From a virus, in the IMG/VR virus record IMGVR_UViG_3300010158_002994, positions 1 to 39,391 of that record: a DNA stretch of 39,391 nucleotides; one strand, given 5' to 3'. The position numbers were made by a program, and so were the translations under genes. The notes beneath the pieces were generated by a model. The model was not told where the DNA came from, made no database searches, and saw only the letters and a list, made by a program, of their open reading frames with translations. Shown piece by piece: positions 7,907 through 16,629 of the stretch (position 1 is the first letter of the stretch; each line of letters opens with the position of its first letter).

Positions 7907-10900
7907 ATGGCAGGTTCTGATAATAAGATATCCAATATAATAGGCACTGCTATCCCTAATTGGTTACTTAAACAATTGCAAACTAGAAGTGCTAAAGGAC
8001 TCCAACTCCAAAGAGACAATGCAAATTTGGAGTATCTTTCTAACAAAACTGCATGGGTAAGGTTAGTGTCTTCTGTTAATTTAGAGGCACAAGAAGATAT
8101 ACGTTACTTCTCTGATCTTATTGGTTATCCTTTGTCAAATCCTGACTCTTTAGCAAAAGATTTCGTGTTACAAGGAGGAACTTCAGTATACACAAAAATT
8201 CAAAACGGCGCAACTTCTTATACGCCAAGACAAGGTTTCAAAGAGACCTACTCTATGTTGGGAGAAAAAGAAGTAAATAAGTACGGATATCGCCCAATGC
8301 CAGGTTTAACAAGAGTTAGTATTGAAACTCAAGGTAAATTGGGATCTATAAGAATGGCCACAATAGAATTCAAAGTTTGGGACAAAGATCAGTTGGACGT
8401 AATGGACGCTTTGTATTTCAAATTAGGTTTTACAATGTACTTAGAATGGGGTAACACATATTACTATCCAACTACTTTAACTGGAGATGGTGCATTATCT
8501 TCTACAGAATTATTTTCTTTAGATCCATTTTCTAATGGACTTGTAAAAGAACAAATTCAATTACACATTGGCGAAAAAAGAAGAGAATCAGAAGGTAACT
8601 ACGACGGCATGCTGGGCATGGTAGTCAACTTTAGTTTTTCTTACAATCAAGACGGCGGATACGATTGTACTTTGAAAATGGCAGGTTTAGGAACGCTAGC
8701 AGAAAGTATTAAGATTAACCACCCTTTAAATCTTCCAGATATATTACAACAACAAGTCAACGACTTAAATAATATCTATAAAAAGATTGAAGCAGTAAAG
8801 GAAGCTACCGTAAAAGCAGAGCAGGCTAAAAAAGATAGCGAAATAAAGGCTAAAGAAGACGAGGCTAAAAAGAAATTATTAAATTATGATAGTTTAATTG
8901 CTGATTTAGATCCAAAAAATGCGTCTTCTAAAGCAAGCGAAGCATGGGGTGATACTATATCGAATAGCACATTTGCAAAATATGCTGTTTCTCCTAGTGA
9001 TTTAAAAACCAATTCTACCTCAGCAGAAAGTTACGCTGACTGGAAAAAATATGATTACGCTACTGACGATGCAATCTACTTAAAAAAATACGGACTAGCT
9101 TTTAATAAAAACACAATTAATGATGATATAGATAGCATTACTCTAAATTATGATTACATAAAAAATAACGTTTTTTCTAATCAATCGCCTGATCAATTAG
9201 TTTCCGATATGGCAAGATTTGGCGATACTTTTTTACAGTATGGCCAATTATATTTTTCTAAGAATAGTTACTACGCATCAGACAAATATAAAACAGGTCT
9301 ATACCCTCAAACTTTTGAAATTAAAATAGACTTCTCTCAAAATAATGGAGTTAAGTATAACAATGATTCAAAAAGTAACATAGCAAAGCATGTATTTGAA
9401 TTTTTAACTACTGGAGAAATTAACTACGGCTCTTATAAAATGCTTTTAGACAGCAGTAAAAAAGTGGTTTTAAATACTAGACAGAGTCAATTATTACCTG
9501 ACGACAGAAAATCACCGGATGGTTGGGTTGGAGGATCATATAAAATAACTCAAATAATTAACGGAGAATCAAGCCCTAGTTATGATAGAGCTAATCGTAC
9601 TGATATCGGCCTTAGCGGATATTATTTGACTTTACATTACAATCTTACAATACCCACTACTACAAGTAAAGACGGAACTAAAAACGTGGGCGGCACTTTA
9701 GTAGATAGCGTAGACAAATCTGATGGTACTACCACTTTACCAGTATACGTTAAAATAACAGATAGCGCTTTAATAGATAAAATATTAGCAAATAGAAAAT
9801 TAGAAATTACAGCTCAATATTTTGATTATCTTAAAAACATAAACAGTCAAAATACAAATGCAGAAACTACTACGGCAGATTCTAAGCCCGCGCAAGGTTC
9901 AGATCCATCTCAAACATCGCCTTCTTCAAATACGCAATCTTCTTTGGAGTGTATTCTAAGAACAATACAAGTGTACTCTCTTGTAGACGCTATTAAAAAA
10001 GCTAACAATGCATTGGATATTGGATTGGTTCCACAAAAAGTAGATTTAACGACTAGTTTAGCATCTCAAATTTTTAGCGCAGGAATATTCAAATCGTTTA
10101 TACAAAACTTAATAGACGATAAAATAGACGCTTCTGTTACCATACAAAGATTTGCGAAGTACGGATTTAACGCTTCTTTATTGGCTGGTAGAGAATCAGT
10201 AGACATGTTGCCTCCAGTAAACTATAAAGAATTACTAACATCTTATGTAGTTCCTTATAAAATAAATCAAAATTTACAAGACGGCAGTCAGCTAAATCAT
10301 CCTGTCTATATACAATTTGGTTTGTTATTAATGATTCTTAATGATACTTGTTTACTTTACGATAAAAAGATTGGCGCTACAGATAACACAAGCACCACAC
10401 CCATAATGTATTTGGATTTCAATCCAGAAACAAACTTCTGTTTGAGTAATCCAAGTCAATTATCTGTTGACGGATTATCTTTCCTAATTCCATTCGAGGG
10501 TCAATTTTCAGATTACGTTAAATTGTTTAATCCCGCTGTATTAAACTCTAGTAACGAAATTTTGGCAACAAAAGAAAATAAAGCGGTAAACAAGCTATTT
10601 AATCCAGCTTCTTCTAAAGACATTTTCTTGAATAAAATTCCTAAGTTTAAATTTACAAACAGTGGAGATTCAACAGATGCGCATAGAGGTAAAGTTATGA
10701 ATGTATTGGTAAGTATTGATTATTTATTTGGTATAATAAAACAGTATCTTTCTCAAGACGCTTCTAATAGTTTATATTTAAAAGCTTTAATAGATCAAAT
10801 ATTAAGCGATATGAATAAAACTTTAGGTAGTTTTAATGCATTTAGATTGTATTACGACGATTCAGCAAACACTTTACAAGTAGTAGACGATCAATTGGTG

Positions 10901-12172
10901 CCAGGTAAGACTAACGAAACTTTAATTAGTAAAACAGGAACTACAGATTTACCTTTGTATGGCGTCGCATCTATAGCAAAAACTTTAGAATTAAAAACTG
11001 ATCTATCAACAAGAGTAAATAATCTTTTGGCCATATCTGCAAATGCTGATCAGAAAAAACAAGCTTCAAATTCAGTAGACGCAAGTCCTGTAGGAGCTAT
11101 AAATAATTTTTATTACGATAGATACATAAATAACCGAACTGGATTAACTGACGAAAAAACTCCTGCAAACAACGATACAGAAAAAGAATCTGCAATAAAA
11201 TTCAATAGCAACGTAGAACAGTTTTACGGTACAGACAAACCGTCTACCGAAAATGTAAATCACGCTACTAACTATTTTATTCAAAGAATGGCTACTAATA
11301 AGAATGAAAGTTTTCCTACTCGCGCAGCAGCAATGATTCCAGTATCTGTTAATTTTTCTACAGACGGAATATCTGGATTTGGAATTACTCAAGGATTCAC
11401 AATACCACAGCAGCTACTTCCTTACACATATAGCGCAAGAGCTGTAAAAGTTGATAAGAACGGAAAACAGGAACTAGACGCTTTACACAAAGTTGGATTT
11501 ATAACTACTGGAATAAACCATATTATAGAAAATAATCAATGGACCACTTCTATAAAAGGTAGCATGATCTATTTAAAAAATAGATCTGATTTTAATGGAG
11601 AGCTCAATAAGAGTCAAGACAAAGGTGGAGTTGCGGTACCGGGTGCAGGAGACGCAATAGATATCATAGGAGGAACTGGTACTTCTAGTTCTAAAGGATC
11701 TAAATCTGCAAGAGGAACTGGAAACGCCACGAATAATGCTACTTCTACATCTGCATATCTTTTTGGAACTAGTAAAAGTTTTGGAGATTCCGTATCTCAA
11801 AAAGCGCATGGAGCTAGAGACGCTTCTCAAAAAGGTCAATGGCAAAGTGAAAATGCGTGGGATCTATTTGTACCTGCTTATACTCCAGTATATGCATTAT
11901 TTGATGGAACTATATCAGGCATAAACTTCTACGAAGTGGTTCCATATATTTGGGGATATAGATTCACATTGAATGGCTCTAAAACAAATTCATGGTATAC
12001 TCACTTAGATAGCGTTGTAGCCAAAGATGGTCAATCAGTTAAAAAAGGAGATTTATTGGGTTACGTAGGCCGGCCTCCAAGACCAGATTATGCATGGGAT
12101 ACTCACTTACACATTGCTTTAAAAGACGGTGTATTATCTACTTACTTAGATTCAACAGGTAAATTACTATGA
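7907..12172 (+). CDS. Giant baseplate hub/spike protein with C-terminal M23 peptidase domain
   Basis: A 1421-aa protein. The N-terminal ~280 residues are beta-rich ('PGLTRVSIETQGKLGSIRMA', 'LGFTMYLEWG', 'MVVNFSFSYNQDGGYDCTLK'), reminiscent of hub proteins of the gp27 class. A charged coiled coil (about 285-325) follows, then a long unrecognised body. Residues about 1240-1290 are a Gly/Ser/Thr linker, and 1290-1421 form an M23 (LytM-like) metallopeptidase: 'AWDLFVPAYTPVYALFDGT' with the metal Asp near 1319, 'WYTHLDSV', 'KKGDLLGYVG', and the HxH pair H1400/H1402 in 'DTHLHIAL'. The usual first His four residues before the Asp is Glu here; a His further upstream (KAHGARD) may replace it. Probably the cell-wall-cutting tip used at injection. 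The next gene overlaps by 4 nt. Confidence 0.82.
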   Translation: MAGSDNKISNIIGTAIPNWLLKQLQTRSAKGLQLQRDNANLEYLSNKTAWVRLVSSVNLEAQEDIRYFSDLIGYPLSNPDSLAKDFVLQGGTSVYTKIQNGATSYTPRQGFKETYSMLGEKEVNKYGYRPMPGLTRVSIETQGKLGSIRMATIEFKVWDKDQLDVMDALYFKLGFTMYLEWGNTYYYPTTLTGDGALSSTELFSLDPFSNGLVKEQIQLHIGEKRRESEGNYDGMLGMVVNFSFSYNQDGGYDCTLKMAGLGTLAESIKINHPLNLPDILQQQVNDLNNIYKKIEAVKEATVKAEQAKKDSEIKAKEDEAKKKLLNYDSLIADLDPKNASSKASEAWGDTISNSTFAKYAVSPSDLKTNSTSAESYADWKKYDYATDDAIYLKKYGLAFNKNTINDDIDSITLNYDYIKNNVFSNQSPDQLVSDMARFGDTFLQYGQLYFSKNSYYASDKYKTGLYPQTFEIKIDFSQNNGVKYNNDSKSNIAKHVFEFLTTGEINYGSYKMLLDSSKKVVLNTRQSQLLPDDRKSPDGWVGGSYKITQIINGESSPSYDRANRTDIGLSGYYLTLHYNLTIPTTTSKDGTKNVGGTLVDSVDKSDGTTTLPVYVKITDSALIDKILANRKLEITAQYFDYLKNINSQNTNAETTTADSKPAQGSDPSQTSPSSNTQSSLECILRTIQVYSLVDAIKKANNALDIGLVPQKVDLTTSLASQIFSAGIFKSFIQNLIDDKIDASVTIQRFAKYGFNASLLAGRESVDMLPPVNYKELLTSYVVPYKINQNLQDGSQLNHPVYIQFGLLLMILNDTCLLYDKKIGATDNTSTTPIMYLDFNPETNFCLSNPSQLSVDGLSFLIPFEGQFSDYVKLFNPAVLNSSNEILATKENKAVNKLFNPASSKDIFLNKIPKFKFTNSGDSTDAHRGKVMNVLVSIDYLFGIIKQYLSQDASNSLYLKALIDQILSDMNKTLGSFNAFRLYYDDSANTLQVVDDQLVPGKTNETLISKTGTTDLPLYGVASIAKTLELKTDLSTRVNNLLAISANADQKKQASNSVDASPVGAINNFYYDRYINNRTGLTDEKTPANNDTEKESAIKFNSNVEQFYGTDKPSTENVNHATNYFIQRMATNKNESFPTRAAAMIPVSVNFSTDGISGFGITQGFTIPQQLLPYTYSARAVKVDKNGKQELDALHKVGFITTGINHIIENNQWTTSIKGSMIYLKNRSDFNGELNKSQDKGGVAVPGAGDAIDIIGGTGTSSSKGSKSARGTGNATNNATSTSAYLFGTSKSFGDSVSQKAHGARDASQKGQWQSENAWDLFVPAYTPVYALFDGTISGINFYEVVPYIWGYRFTLNGSKTNSWYTHLDSVVAKDGQSVKKGDLLGYVGRPPRPDYAWDTHLHIALKDGVLSTYLDSTGKLL

Positions 12173-12798
12173 TAAAATATTATCCATCATTCAAGGTCAA
12201 GACGAATTTAAAAACTACCGGAAATGAATACGCTTTAAATGGTATTCCTTACAAAGGAGATTACTATGCTACTTACGATAACAAAGTATACAGCGGAGCA
12301 GATCCAATTGTCGGACCAAGCGAAGAGTTAGTACCGATAGCTTCTTACGCAAAAAATTCTACTTACTTAGCAGAACAAATACTATCTCCAGAATTAAAAG
12401 ATTTATTGGCTAGACAAACTAATCTTACTAAACACACTGGAAAAGAACCACTTTCTTATTTTCCAAAACCTACACAATCTGATTACGATAAAGGTTATAT
12501 TATAAGATACTTCATTAAAAAGATAAACAGTAAAGGATTCGTTACAGAAATATCTCCTCAAGAATACGATGACTTTGTGAATGGAACTGTTTCTTACGAT
12601 GTGTCTTTCTATTTGGTGGAAGACATATTTTGGAAGTTAACCGGAAATTTAAACACAAAAAGATATTCCCAGTACGATATACGAGAGGGAATTATAGATA
12701 CAAACAAAAGATTAATAGAAGCGGCTAATGTTAAGTTCATAGGATTGGTAGAGTTCATAGGTGGTGAGTACGCTAAATTTGCAAGACCCACTTCGTAG
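12169..12798 (+). CDS. Uncharacterised structural protein, probably baseplate
   Basis: A 209-aa protein whose ATG overlaps the hub gene stop (ATGA), which indicates translational coupling and a related job. I recognise no family. It has no signal peptide or membrane segment. Visible features are a Tyr-rich N-terminus ('YALNGIPYKGDYYATYDNKVY'-type, quoted partly), the 'LSPELKDLLARQTN' helix, and a C-terminal 'IRYFIKKINSKGFVTEISPQEY' stretch followed by 'YLVEDIFWKLTG'. It is the last gene of the tail block, before a promoter-like motif and the replication genes. A role in baseplate assembly or as a hub-linked adaptor is inference from context. Confidence 0.65.
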   Translation: MIKYYPSFKVKTNLKTTGNEYALNGIPYKGDYYATYDNKVYSGADPIVGPSEELVPIASYAKNSTYLAEQILSPELKDLLARQTNLTKHTGKEPLSYFPKPTQSDYDKGYIIRYFIKKINSKGFVTEISPQEYDDFVNGTVSYDVSFYLVEDIFWKLTGNLNTKRYSQYDIREGIIDTNKRLIEAANVKFIGLVEFIGGEYAKFARPTS

Positions 12799-12828
12799 AT
12801 TAATTTAATACAATCGATTGGATTGGTT

Positions 12829-12837
12829 ATATTTAGT
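12829..12837 (+). promoter_or_regulatory. Candidate promoter motif variant ATATTTAGT (diverged polymerase gene)
   Basis: TATATTTAG-like variant ending 15 nt before the ATG at 12853, marking the tail-to-replication boundary. It differs from the common form at the last two bases, so confidence is lower. Confidence 0.4.
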
Positions 12838-12852
12838 TCAAATTAAAAGGTT

Positions 12853-14154
12853 ATGTATTTCATTGTAGAAAGTTTGTCGCAATTCGGCAACCTTGATATT
12901 AAAGACGAGTGTTTCGTACAGCTTATACCGGGCAACGATAGAGTTCATCCAAAGTTGACGTATCCAAGTTTGCTGTACTACCACGATGGAGAAAAGGGCT
13001 ATATATTTCCTTTCAAACATTCAGAAAGCTTTTACTTGGATTTTAAAATGGTTCAAGAGTTTTTAAAGCTACACAAAAAAGTATACCTATTAGACAAGAA
13101 GTTTCACTCTTACTTCTTAGATTTACCTAACGCTATAGATCTACACTTCGTTAATCTAGATCAAACCAACGAATTTAACCAGTTCGATTGTGATACCAAT
13201 TTACACCACGATTTTTACTCACGTTATGGGCAGCTTCCCATCACAAACGAATTAATACCTATATCGAAGCACTACGAAAGGTGCCAATGTTTGTACGATT
13301 ACGTTAAAGGTTACTTTGGATTAGAAACAGATTTACAGACTCAAGAGGACTTCGTTAGCACATACAAATCAGTCGAGGAGAATCCAATAAAGGTAGACGT
13401 TAAGTGCTTGACAGATAAGTACCAGATTCACGATCAGAGCTACTCCATACAATCGGATAAGATGTACTCTTGTTATAATCTTTACAATTTAACTGGAAGA
13501 CCGACAAATTCTTTCAATGGCATTAACTTTCTTGCCATTCCAAAAGAGAACGACTTTAGAAGCTGCTTTTTACCTTCTAACGATTTTCTTGTAGAGTTTG
13601 ACTTCGACGCTTATCACTTACGACTTATAGCAAGACTTATAGACTTCGAGTGTCCAAAAGATTCTTTTCACATTTATTTGGGAAAGCAGTATTTCGAAAA
13701 GGAAGAGTTGACCGAAGAAGAGTACAAAGAGTCCAAAACCATCACGTTCAGACAGCTTTATGGTGGAGTTGATAAGAAGTACAAGAAAATTCCCTTCTTT
13801 GCAAAAATGGAAGAGTTTGCTGAAGAGGTATGGAAGGCCTATAAAAGTCAAAAAGGCTATAAGCTACACACCGGCAGAGTTATAAGACCTGATGTTTCAA
13901 TGACCAAGTACAAGCTATTTAACTACGTGGTGCAGAACCTAGAGACTAAGGAAAATATTTATAAGATACAGGAGATTCAGAATTACCTTAAAAATACGGC
14001 AGCCAAAACAAAACTTATTCTGATCACATACGACTCGTTTCTATTTGATTTCAGCAAAAAGGACGGCAAAAAGACACTAGAGGAGATTAAAACCGTATTG
14101 GAAACAGGCGAAATGAAGGTAAAACACAAACATGGAACAAGCTATGCATTCTAA
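12853..14154 (+). CDS. Diverged family-A DNA polymerase-like protein lacking exonuclease residues
   Basis: A 433-aa protein that carries all the family-A palm/finger landmarks in order: TGRPTN (214-219), motif A 'LVEFDFDAYHLRLIARL' with D250, motif B 'KTITFRQLYGG' (K295, F299, Y303, G304), the Q-helix-like 'NYVVQNLETKENI', and motif C 'ITYDSFLFDF' with D394. Key positions differ from Pol I: the motif A Glu is His255, the Arg before motif B is Tyr, and the HDE triad of motif C is YDS. The N-terminal 200 residues resemble a proofreading-exonuclease fold ('KGYIFPFKHSE', 'KKVYLLDKKFHSYFL') but show no DxE motif, so that domain is probably dead. A second, full-length polymerase lies at 22898. Function may be repair, priming extension or a specialised replication step. 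Confidence 0.8.
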   Translation: MYFIVESLSQFGNLDIKDECFVQLIPGNDRVHPKLTYPSLLYYHDGEKGYIFPFKHSESFYLDFKMVQEFLKLHKKVYLLDKKFHSYFLDLPNAIDLHFVNLDQTNEFNQFDCDTNLHHDFYSRYGQLPITNELIPISKHYERCQCLYDYVKGYFGLETDLQTQEDFVSTYKSVEENPIKVDVKCLTDKYQIHDQSYSIQSDKMYSCYNLYNLTGRPTNSFNGINFLAIPKENDFRSCFLPSNDFLVEFDFDAYHLRLIARLIDFECPKDSFHIYLGKQYFEKEELTEEEYKESKTITFRQLYGGVDKKYKKIPFFAKMEEFAEEVWKAYKSQKGYKLHTGRVIRPDVSMTKYKLFNYVVQNLETKENIYKIQEIQNYLKNTAAKTKLILITYDSFLFDFSKKDGKKTLEEIKTVLETGEMKVKHKHGTSYAF

Positions 14155-14165
14155 ACTAATTACAA

Positions 14166-14174
14166 ATATTTATT
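14166..14174 (+). promoter_or_regulatory. Candidate phage promoter motif ATATTTATT (14185 gene)
   Basis: Motif in the 30-nt gap between the diverged polymerase and the next gene; it ends only 10 nt before the ATG, closer than in most other copies. Confidence 0.45.
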
Positions 14175-14184
14175 AAACAAGGTT

Positions 14185-14613
14185 ATGACAGAAACAAACA
14201 CAATAGAATTAACACCAGAATCGCTTATGAACAAGCTATTTTGCACATTCGCTAAAAAAGAGTTATTAGACGAAAGGTTGCAAGAAATCAATAAAGAATA
14301 CAAGATCCTATACAATAAGATATTTGTTTTGTCTTCCCCTGAATCGGATGAGTACATGTGTACATACAACATCGAGATAGAAGGGCCGAATACAAAGATA
14401 CTTCCCAATACAATCCTTTTGCACAGAAAGAAGGACTCAAACACTCTATATACAATTAACGCACTCAATACTTTGATTAAGAGTCTGAACAACGGCGTCC
14501 TGGACAATTCGTTCATGGTGAACTGGCCTGACTACAGAAACTCAATACTATTGACCCAAGGCGAAGAGTTAAGAAAGTTGAATACCGCCATCCACAAGAT
14601 AGTTGCTGTATAA
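14185..14613 (+). CDS. Hypothetical protein near the SSB gene
   Basis: A 142-aa protein starting in the GGTTATG context. The N-terminal half is a charged helix pair ('KKELLDERLQEINKEYKILYNKI'); the C-terminal half contains 'NTILLHRKKDSNTLYTINALN' (quoted to 20 residues or fewer as 'LHRKKDSNTLYTINALN') and 'NWPDYRNSILLTQGEELRKL'. There are no membrane segments, metal ligands or nucleotide-binding motifs. It sits just upstream of the gp32-like gene, so a role in replication or recombination is possible but not shown. I do not recognise the family and assign no function. Confidence 0.7.
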   Translation: MTETNTIELTPESLMNKLFCTFAKKELLDERLQEINKEYKILYNKIFVLSSPESDEYMCTYNIEIEGPNTKILPNTILLHRKKDSNTLYTINALNTLIKSLNNGVLDNSFMVNWPDYRNSILLTQGEELRKLNTAIHKIVAV

Positions 14614-14691
14614 CTTTCACTGAAAAATAAATTTTTTTCTTTCGATTATTTTTAGTATATTAGCTATATAATAAATTATTAAACAACAGTT

Positions 14692-15504
14692 ATGGACATT
14701 TCTCAATTAAAGTCTAGGCTCGCTTCCCTACAAAATCCAAGAGGCGGACAGAAAAAGGATTTCAGTTTAACAGTCTGGAAACCTACTGTAGGTAAACACT
14801 TAGTTCGTATTGTACCATCCGCGTACGACAAATCGAACCCATTCAAGGAATTATTTTTCCACTACGGCATCAACAACAAGACAATGATTTCTCCGACTTC
14901 TTTCGGCGAAAAAGATCCAATCGTTGAATTCGCTCAAGGTTTAAGAAAGAGCGACGATTGGCAGTCAGCTAAGAAGTTCGAACCAAAATTACGCGTATTC
15001 GTTCCAGTCATCGTAAGAGGCGAAGAAGAGAAAGGCGTAAGACTATGGGAATTCGGCAAGCAAGTCTACATGGATTTGTTGGCAATCTTAGAAGACGAAG
15101 ACGTAGGAGATTTTACAGATCCTATTCAAGGTCACGACATTACAGTCGACACAGCAGGTAAAGAAACCACTGGATTAATGTACAACACTAGTACAGTAAG
15201 AGTTAGAACAAAAGTTACTGCGTTATCAGAAGATGCAGACAAAGTAAAACTATGGTTAACAACTCAACCAGAGCCTAACACTCTATTTAAGCGTTGGTCT
15301 TACGAAGACATGAAATCTGCTTTAGGCGCTCATTTGAACCCTGAAGAAGAGATCAAGCAAAACGCAGACGTAGTAGTTGAAAAAACTGCGCAAGTAGGAG
15401 ATTTACCTTGGGAATCAAAAGAAGAAGCGCCAAAAGCAGCTTTTACTTTGAACACAAGTAAGACAGAGATCGATAGCAAAATCGATGACCTTTTTAACTT
15501 CTAA
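14692..15504 (+). CDS. Single-stranded DNA-binding protein (T4 gp32-like)
   Basis: A 270-aa protein with the layout of gp32: a short basic N-terminus ('LKSRLASLQNPRGGQKKDF') that in T4 mediates cooperative binding, a core with 'VGKHLVRIVPSAYDKSNPFKE', 'FFHYGI' and 'LWEFGKQVYMDLLAIL', and an acidic C-terminal tail ending 'SKIDDLFNF', which recruits partners in related proteins. T4 gp32 uses a zinc site in its core; I see no Cys in this sequence, so the fold here is probably zinc-free. It lies just upstream of uvsX-like and replication genes. A 78-nt AT-rich leader and a strong terminator bracket the gene, suggesting separate, abundant expression and possibly autoregulation as in T4. Confidence 0.88.
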   Translation: MDISQLKSRLASLQNPRGGQKKDFSLTVWKPTVGKHLVRIVPSAYDKSNPFKELFFHYGINNKTMISPTSFGEKDPIVEFAQGLRKSDDWQSAKKFEPKLRVFVPVIVRGEEEKGVRLWEFGKQVYMDLLAILEDEDVGDFTDPIQGHDITVDTAGKETTGLMYNTSTVRVRTKVTALSEDADKVKLWLTTQPEPNTLFKRWSYEDMKSALGAHLNPEEEIKQNADVVVEKTAQVGDLPWESKEEAPKAAFTLNTSKTEIDSKIDDLFNF

Positions 15505-15512
15505 ATTCATAT

Positions 15513-15541
15513 AAGCCCTCACCTAAAAACGAGGGCTTTTT
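15513..15541 (+). terminator. Rho-independent terminator after the SSB gene
   Basis: An 8-bp stem (AAGCCCTC with GAGGGCTT) with a 10-nt loop, followed by a T run, placed 8 nt after the SSB stop codon. It likely ends the SSB mRNA before the UvsX gene. Confidence 0.85.
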
Positions 15542-15552
15542 AAACCGCACTA

Positions 15553-16629
15553 ATGGCAAAGGCTAAAGAAGGGTTAAATAGCTCCATATCAAAAGCTATC
15601 AAGACAGAATTCAACTTGGACAACTTTAAGAAGTCAAAGAATTTATCTTCTACGTCTATAAAATTCAAAGATCAAACGTGGATTCCTTTATCGAAATCGT
15701 TTCAAGACGCATTACAAATTCCTGGTATTCCAAAGGGTCACATTACTTTATTGAGAGGTCACTCCGATACAGGTAAAACAACCGCTTTATTGGAAGCAGC
15801 AGTTAACGCTCAAAAAATGGGCATTCTACCTGTCTTCATTATTACCGAGATGAAATGGAGTTGGGAACACGCTAAAGAAATGGGATTGCAATTTGAAGAG
15901 GTTGCTGACGAAGACGGCGTAGTATCCGATTACAAAGGCTTTTTCTTGTTCGTTGATAGAGAAAAGATGAATTGTATCGAAGACGTATCAGCATTTATCT
16001 TGGATATTTTGGACGAGCAGAAGGCTGGAAACTTGCCTTACGATATCTGTTTCTTTTGGGACTCTGTGGGCTCCGTCCCATGCCGACTATCGATTGAGTC
16101 AAACAAGAACAATAACGAGTGGAACGCGGGTGCTATGTCACAACAGTTCGGACAGTTCGTTAATCAGAAGATTGCGTTATCAAGAAAAGAGAGTCAGCCT
16201 TATACAAACTCATTCGTTGCAATCAATAAAGTTTGGGTCGCAAAGCCTGAAACTATTATGAGTCAACCAAAGATGAAGAATAAAGGTGGAGACACAATGT
16301 TCTTTGACGCTTCTCTTATTATCACTTTCGGAAACGTTACTAATGCAGGTACAAACAAGATCAAAGCTACCAAGAACGGTAAAGAGGTTGAGTTTGCAAA
16401 GAGAACAAAAATCTCTTGCGATAAGAATCACGTCACTGGAGTTACTGCTTTGAACAAGGTTATTATGACAGTACACGGATTTATTGACGACGATAAGAAA
16501 GCATTGGACAATTACAAGAAACAATATTCTCATCAGTGGCTAAAAACATTGGGTTCAAAAGATTTCGATGTAATTGAAGAGGCTGACGAAGACACTAAAG
16601 ATTTATTTGATAGTTCAGAACATGAATAA
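15553..16629 (+). CDS. RecA-family recombinase (T4 UvsX-like)
   Basis: A 358-aa protein with Walker A GHSDTGKTT at 69-77, a catalytic-Glu-like 'FIITEMKWSWE' near 96-105, and a Walker B segment 'YDICFFWDSVGSV' (D170). Downstream are 'GAMSQQFGQFVNQKIALS' and an L1/L2-like region followed by 'GGDTMFFDASLIITF', matching UvsX rather than bacterial RecA in size and pattern. It would coat ssDNA bound by the gp32-like protein and drive strand exchange and recombination-dependent replication. The C-terminus is acidic ('EEADEDTKDLFDSSEHE'). No UvsY gene is recognisable in the window. It overlaps the following exonuclease gene by 8 nt. Confidence 0.9.
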   Translation: MAKAKEGLNSSISKAIKTEFNLDNFKKSKNLSSTSIKFKDQTWIPLSKSFQDALQIPGIPKGHITLLRGHSDTGKTTALLEAAVNAQKMGILPVFIITEMKWSWEHAKEMGLQFEEVADEDGVVSDYKGFFLFVDREKMNCIEDVSAFILDILDEQKAGNLPYDICFFWDSVGSVPCRLSIESNKNNNEWNAGAMSQQFGQFVNQKIALSRKESQPYTNSFVAINKVWVAKPETIMSQPKMKNKGGDTMFFDASLIITFGNVTNAGTNKIKATKNGKEVEFAKRTKISCDKNHVTGVTALNKVIMTVHGFIDDDKKALDNYKKQYSHQWLKTLGSKDFDVIEEADEDTKDLFDSSEHE

